This document shows positions 60,600 to 64,000 of a DNA stretch of 64,000 bases, in pieces. This DNA is from Nitrosovibrio sp. Nv6 (GTDB lineage Bacteria > Pseudomonadota > Gammaproteobacteria > Burkholderiales > Nitrosomonadaceae). Each line of letters starts with the position of its first letter. Positions within the stretch are counted from its first letter, which is position 1. The stretch covers positions 148,285-212,284 of the forward strand of contig NZ_FODX01000005.1 of NCBI RefSeq assembly GCF_900110495.1, written 5' to 3'. Under the pieces are notes generated by a model. The model was not told where the DNA came from and ran no database searches. It saw only the letters and a program-made list of their open reading frames with translations. Made by a program: the position numbers and the translations under genes.

Positions 60600-60905
60600 A
60601 TGCGTACTGGTATGAAATCGGATATCTTCCGGGTAGGCATTGGGATGAACGTTGAAGTGCCCCACCAGGCTATCGTGCGATAGGGCGCGCGCAATTATCA
60701 GGCGCGCAGCTCTCATGCGCGATCAGATGAGTATCGTCGATGGAATCTTTATCATTCGAGCTGTGCACGGCCCGGGAGTTGGCCGTTATTGCCGAGGTTG
60801 GCAAGCTCGAGTACTTTGACCACCGGTTCGAGCGGTCCGCGAGAATTCAGTCAGTGCGCAGCACACGCCGATTCAATGCGATTTTTCGGATTTGTAAGGA
60901 GCTTA
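60600..60905 (+). pseudogene. Decayed duplicate of the EVE-domain gene
   Basis: The stretch matches the intact EVE gene at 62527-62982 from its ATG onward. ATGCGTACTGG then ATGAAATCGGA parallels the intact start. AATTATCAGGCGCG, CATGCGCGA, CAGATG and GAGGTTGGCAAGCT follow in the same order. An in-frame stop (TAG 60681-60683), a one-base insertion after the RNYQAR segment, and further divergence break the frame. Translated pieces include RNYQARSS, YHSSCARPG, IAEVGKLEYFD and RRFNAIFR. It is on the same strand as the intact copy, about 1.9 kb upstream. Confidence 0.8.
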
Positions 60906-60965
60906 GACGCTGCAGTCACTCGCCGATTCATTGATACAAACCGGCGGCCGTGATCGAGCGGGTGT

Positions 60966-61991
60966 TCAGCGCTTTTTGCCCGGTTCGGAAGTAGTAACGT
61001 TGACGAATTTACGAAAGATATCGTCAAGCTTGTTTCGGTATACATCCAGCCGCGGATCTTTCCTGTATTCGTCTGCAAGTTCCAACACTGCCTTGTTAAA
61101 GCCCTCTTCACTCGAGGACATAGGCAGCGTTACCGATCCGTGAGTGGCGAACTCGTTATTCCAGCGCGCACGTGCCGCTGCCCAGAACTCTGATGTCGAC
61201 TTCCAATAGGCCTGCGCGGGCCCAAAGTCGTAACCTCCGATACGCCGGTACTCATTGAACCCGAACTCGCGGACCAATACCACGTCTTTTCCATCTTCAG
61301 CCCGCATTACCTTGGTATTGTCCTGCTCGTGCGTCCAACCCTGCGGCGCGATTGTGTGACGGTTCTCGCTATTGATCAGCTGATAGTCGGCGCGCTTGGT
61401 GTATTCGCGCCGGGGCAGCGGCCGCCAGCTGCGCTCCGAGGTCCAGGTCGGTATTCCGTACCTGTGATTCCATTTACCGCTGCCGGAATATCGCGGTGCG
61501 TCGTTTACTTCGTAGACTAATTGCGTCCACGTACCAGGTATGGCGGCAGCGTCCCGTTCCCGCTGCTCGAAGCGCTGATTGCCAACATAAGTCCAGTGCC
61601 TCGGCATCTCGTATATCCAATCCTGACGCCAGTGCTTGGTTACGTTATCGCCCATCACGAGAATGTGCTGCAAAGAGATTTTCTTGCCTGTATCCTCAAC
61701 CAGCACAACGGCTTCGAAGCCAATGCTGCGCTTGGGCTGCTTGCGTTCGTAGCCCGGTTTTAGCACTACCGTCTCGTCAAACCTGAATTCGACCTGATAC
61801 TCACCCAGCATTGAAAGAATAGCACGGCGATCGCAGTCGAACGCACGTTCGCCGGCGGCACAGCCAACAACGGGGCGTTCAACCGTGGGATAAGCCGGTG
61901 CAGCAGGTTTTGCGAGGTACGTTTTGCCAGCGCATGCGGTGAGAAGGGGCAGGATGAGTAACCACGTTGCGATCGCAAACGAATGTTTCAT
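60966..61991 (-). CDS. DUF6607-like lipoprotein
   Basis: About 341 residues. A signal sequence ends in the lipobox LLTAC (Cys20). The conserved-looking core includes LQHILVMGDNVTKHWRQDWIYEMPRHWTYVGNQRF and VYEVNDAPRYSGSGKWNH, rich in Trp and His, which I associate with DUF6607. The C-terminal third is helical. Function is unknown. I chose the ATG at 61991, with GGAG eight bases upstream; the open frame continues to 62057 without a signal. It lies between the EVE pseudogene and the intact EVE gene. Confidence 0.72.
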   Translation of the reverse strand: MKHSFAIATWLLILPLLTACAGKTYLAKPAAPAYPTVERPVVGCAAGERAFDCDRRAILSMLGEYQVEFRFDETVVLKPGYERKQPKRSIGFEAVVLVEDTGKKISLQHILVMGDNVTKHWRQDWIYEMPRHWTYVGNQRFEQRERDAAAIPGTWTQLVYEVNDAPRYSGSGKWNHRYGIPTWTSERSWRPLPRREYTKRADYQLINSENRHTIAPQGWTHEQDNTKVMRAEDGKDVVLVREFGFNEYRRIGGYDFGPAQAYWKSTSEFWAAARARWNNEFATHGSVTLPMSSSEEGFNKAVLELADEYRKDPRLDVYRNKLDDIFRKFVNVTTSEPGKKR

Positions 61992-62526
61992 TAAGTATCT
62001 CCGTGTGTAAACGAGTCTTGCGTGATCAAAAAATGGGAGGGCCTGAAAGCTGCACATCTTGTATTCTTATCTTCGTTTGTCGCCGCACCCGCTGACCCAT
62101 ACTTTATTTTCCATCATTGCTTAATTGCCTTAAACATCTGGCCGATAAATGCCGGATTGACCAGACTGTCTGGCTAGAGATGCTGAGGGGGTACATGTGC
62201 TGCTTGTCCAGTGAGAGCATCTTCTCTTTATAAAATGACAGTGCGGTATTTCTCATGTATATGCGCAAGGTGCCTGCTTTGCGCTCTATCACTCTATCAT
62301 TTTCATTCCCGAATAGCTGGGTCGCCGGCCGGAAACTCCCCAAGATGACTTATCCGATAATAATGATTATTATTTACCATGTAAATAGCAATAGCACCCC
62401 TGGCAGTCTGTCGGACTTTCCTTTAAGTCCGACAGACTGCTAGTCCCTGGTAGCCGTTCCGTTATACTATTCAGGTATGTTGCCTGGATAAAAAAGTGTC
62501 GATTGTTATTTATGGATAGATAATAC
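61992..62526. other. Gene-free stretch upstream of the EVE gene
   Basis: About 535 bases. It contains the long palindrome listed next. A 79-codon minus-strand frame (62104-62343) resembles no family I know and has no ribosome binding site; it may be a gene remnant. Confidence 0.45.
62403..62440. repeat. Perfect 16-bp inverted repeat
   Basis: The arm GCAGTCTGTCGGACTT (62403-62418) and its exact complement (62425-62440) enclose the 6-base loop TCCTTT. No T run follows on either strand. It could be a dispersed palindromic repeat, a small-RNA hairpin or a protein-binding site. Confidence 0.75.
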
Positions 62527-62982
62527 ATGCGTTACTGGCTGATGAAATCGGAACCGTCCGATGTAAGCATTGATGACCTCGCGGCGATGCCTCAACAAAC
62601 TGTGGCGTGGTATGGCGTACGCAATTATCAGGCGCGTAATTTCATGCGCGACCAGATGGGCGTCGGCGACAAGGTTTTTTTCTATCATTCCAGCTGCGCT
62701 CAGCCGGGAATCGCGGGGCTTGCAGAGGTTAGCAAGCTTGCATACCCCGATGCTACCCAGTTCGACGCCAGCAGCAAGTATTTCGATCCCAAAGCCACAT
62801 CACAGAATCCGCGCTGGTTCAATGTGGATGTGCGGTTTGTCAAAAAAACCCGACTGGTTGGCATCAAGGAATTGCGAGACTACCCCGAACTTGCCACTCT
62901 GCGCATTCTACAAAAGGGAAATCGCCTGTCCATCACACCGATAGATCCGGCGGAATGGAATTTCATCATGAAAATCCTGTAA
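62527..62982 (+). CDS. EVE domain-containing protein
   Basis: A 151-residue protein of the EVE/THYN1 family within the PUA-like superfamily. The N-terminus MRYWLMKSEPSDVSIDDL, then VAWYGVRNYQARNFMRDQM, GDKVFFYHSSCAQPGIAGLAEV and QNPRWFNVDVRFVKK are the family blocks. EVE domains read modified bases in DNA or RNA. In bacteria they occur alone, probably in tRNA or RNA metabolism, or fused to restriction-type nucleases. This one is stand-alone. A broken copy lies upstream at 60600-60905. Confidence 0.92.
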   Translation: MRYWLMKSEPSDVSIDDLAAMPQQTVAWYGVRNYQARNFMRDQMGVGDKVFFYHSSCAQPGIAGLAEVSKLAYPDATQFDASSKYFDPKATSQNPRWFNVDVRFVKKTRLVGIKELRDYPELATLRILQKGNRLSITPIDPAEWNFIMKIL

Positions 62983-63060
62983 TGCCGCCTTTGCGGCGAG
63001 CTTCCCTATCAGGTAGCTGGCGCGAACTGCTCCAACCACAGCATTACGGCAAAGCTTGAA

Positions 63061-63858
63061 GTGGAGTGGTGGCCCGCTTATCTGTTGTTGGGTACGATTG
63101 TCGGCTTCTTCGCCGGGCTGCTGGGTATCGGCGGTGGGCTAATGATGGTTCCGGTGCTCACCTTTATTTTCGGCGCCCAGCATTTCCCTCCAGACCGCAT
63201 CCTGCACCTTGCCCTGGGCACCACCATGGCTGCAATCATATTCACGGCCGCTTCCAGTCTACGCGCTCATCATGCTCACGGTGCGGTGAACTGGCAGGTC
63301 GTGAAGTATATTACTCCAGGAATCATCCTGGGCACACTGGGGGGGGCGACGCTGGTAAGCATGCTGTCCAGCCACGTTCTCAGTATCATTTTTGTCGCAT
63401 TCATTTATTCCGCTGCCACCCAAATGCTGCTTGGAATAAATCCAAAACCCAGCCGTAAGCTTCCCGGTAGATTCGGGATGCTCGGTGCAGGCAGCGTAAT
63501 CGGCATGGTTTCCAGTTTTGTCGCGATTGGAGGCGGATTGCTGACGGTACCGTTTCTTTCTATCTGCAACGTCAGGCTGCAGCATGCGATTGGCACCTCC
63601 GCCGCGGTAGGCTTCCCTATTGCTGTAGCCGGCGCGATTGGCTATATCGTCAATGGCATGGCACAATCCCAACCGCTGCCGGAATACAGCCTGGGATATA
63701 TTTATCTACCCGCGTTGGGATGGACCGTGCTGGCCAGTATGCTGACAGCACCCCTGGGTGCGAAAACCACGCATATCATGCAGACCGCCACACTCAGGAA
63801 AATTTTTGTGGTGCTGCTTTATTTGCTGGGAACAAGGATGCTGATCGGGCTTTTTTAG
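63061..63858 (+). CDS. TauE/SafE family permease
   Basis: A 265-residue membrane protein with about eight helices in two related halves. Each half opens with a Gly-rich helix: FFAGLLGIGGGLMMVPVL near residue 18 and GMVSSFVAIGGGLLTVPFL near residue 148, the family's internal repeat. Members export sulfite, sulfoacetate or other organic anions; the substrate here is unknown. The start is a GTG at 63061 without a strong ribosome binding site. It lies about 80 bases after the EVE gene. Confidence 0.9.
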   Translation: MEWWPAYLLLGTIVGFFAGLLGIGGGLMMVPVLTFIFGAQHFPPDRILHLALGTTMAAIIFTAASSLRAHHAHGAVNWQVVKYITPGIILGTLGGATLVSMLSSHVLSIIFVAFIYSAATQMLLGINPKPSRKLPGRFGMLGAGSVIGMVSSFVAIGGGLLTVPFLSICNVRLQHAIGTSAAVGFPIAVAGAIGYIVNGMAQSQPLPEYSLGYIYLPALGWTVLASMLTAPLGAKTTHIMQTATLRKIFVVLLYLLGTRMLIGLF

Positions 63859-63875
63859 GGCGCACAAATAGATGG

Positions 63876-64000
63876 ATGCCTCGTCACCCGTCGCCCACCG
63901 CACGTGTCGTCATGGAATACATCAGCCGGACGGGTAATCAGCAATCCGAGAATGAAAAAGAGCTTGATCCGGACCAGGACAGTTCACTCGCATTTGAGGA
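63876..64000 (+). CDS. Possible gene start, cut by the window edge
   Basis: An open frame from the ATG at 63876 runs off the end of the window. It reads MPRHPSPTARVVMEYISRTG and then an acidic, Gln/Glu/Asp-rich stretch. A start at the second Met (63912) is possible. Too little is visible to assign a family or to be sure that it is coding. Confidence 0.35.
   Translation, partial: MPRHPSPTARVVMEYISRTGNQQSENEKELDPDQDSSLAFE

Noticed and set aside
62104..62343. 79-codon minus-strand open frame near the EVE gene
   Set aside because: No recognisable domain and no ribosome binding site; at best a gene remnant.

Overview
The window looks like chromosome of a Gram-negative betaproteobacterium. The order rpsB-tsf-pyrH-frr-uppS-cdsA-dxr-rseP-bamA-skp-fabZ-rnhB, the smc-zipA-ligA block, and zapA followed by 6S RNA are proteobacterial. 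Protein character and accessory content suggest an ammonia oxidiser of the Nitrosospira/Nitrosomonas group; that placement is inference from memory, not a search. No insertion sequence, prophage, CRISPR array, rRNA or tRNA was recognised.

Layout. 0.1-13 kb: a long minus-strand housekeeping run from the rpsB promoter (near 13.0 kb) through translation factors, UMP kinase, isoprenoid and phospholipid enzymes and the outer-membrane assembly genes. The lpxD, lpxA and lpxB genes that usually sit around fabZ are absent from it. 13.3-15.9 kb (plus): a YqjD/YqjE/YqjK-like membrane module, a 25-residue membrane miniprotein, an EF-hand protein and aroK. 16-25.8 kb (minus): def, a methylthio-purine phosphorylase with a hypoxanthine phosphoribosyltransferase (one salvage route), galU, and ligA-zipA-smc with 4-bp overlaps. 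26-41 kb: queF, a MltD-like transglycosylase, pirin, an SMR transporter, a DUF1207 protein, recJ, mfd, a diguanylate cyclase, an SH3 lipoprotein and serB.

41-54 kb is envelope and uptake territory. It holds a Cys-containing BNR-repeat protein upstream of a TonB receptor, a dicarboxylate/glutamate symporter, a WecA-like transferase with a WbpM-like dehydratase (initiation of a surface glycan), an MsbA-like ABC exporter whose ATPase motifs are mostly destroyed, and a BtuB-like receptor behind a cobalamin riboswitch. 54.5-55.4 kb: a small coiled-coil protein, zapA and 6S RNA with a terminator.

55.7-64 kb is accessory: a Tat-exported amidohydrolase, a CapA-like protein, a cyclooxygenase-like haem peroxidase, a decayed copy of an EVE-domain gene, a DUF6607-like lipoprotein, the intact EVE gene and a TauE/SafE permease.

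The items most worth a second look are the degenerate ABC exporter, the lpx gap, the cyclooxygenase-like enzyme, the EVE pseudogene, the BNR/TonB pair, and in-frame minisatellites in several envelope genes.
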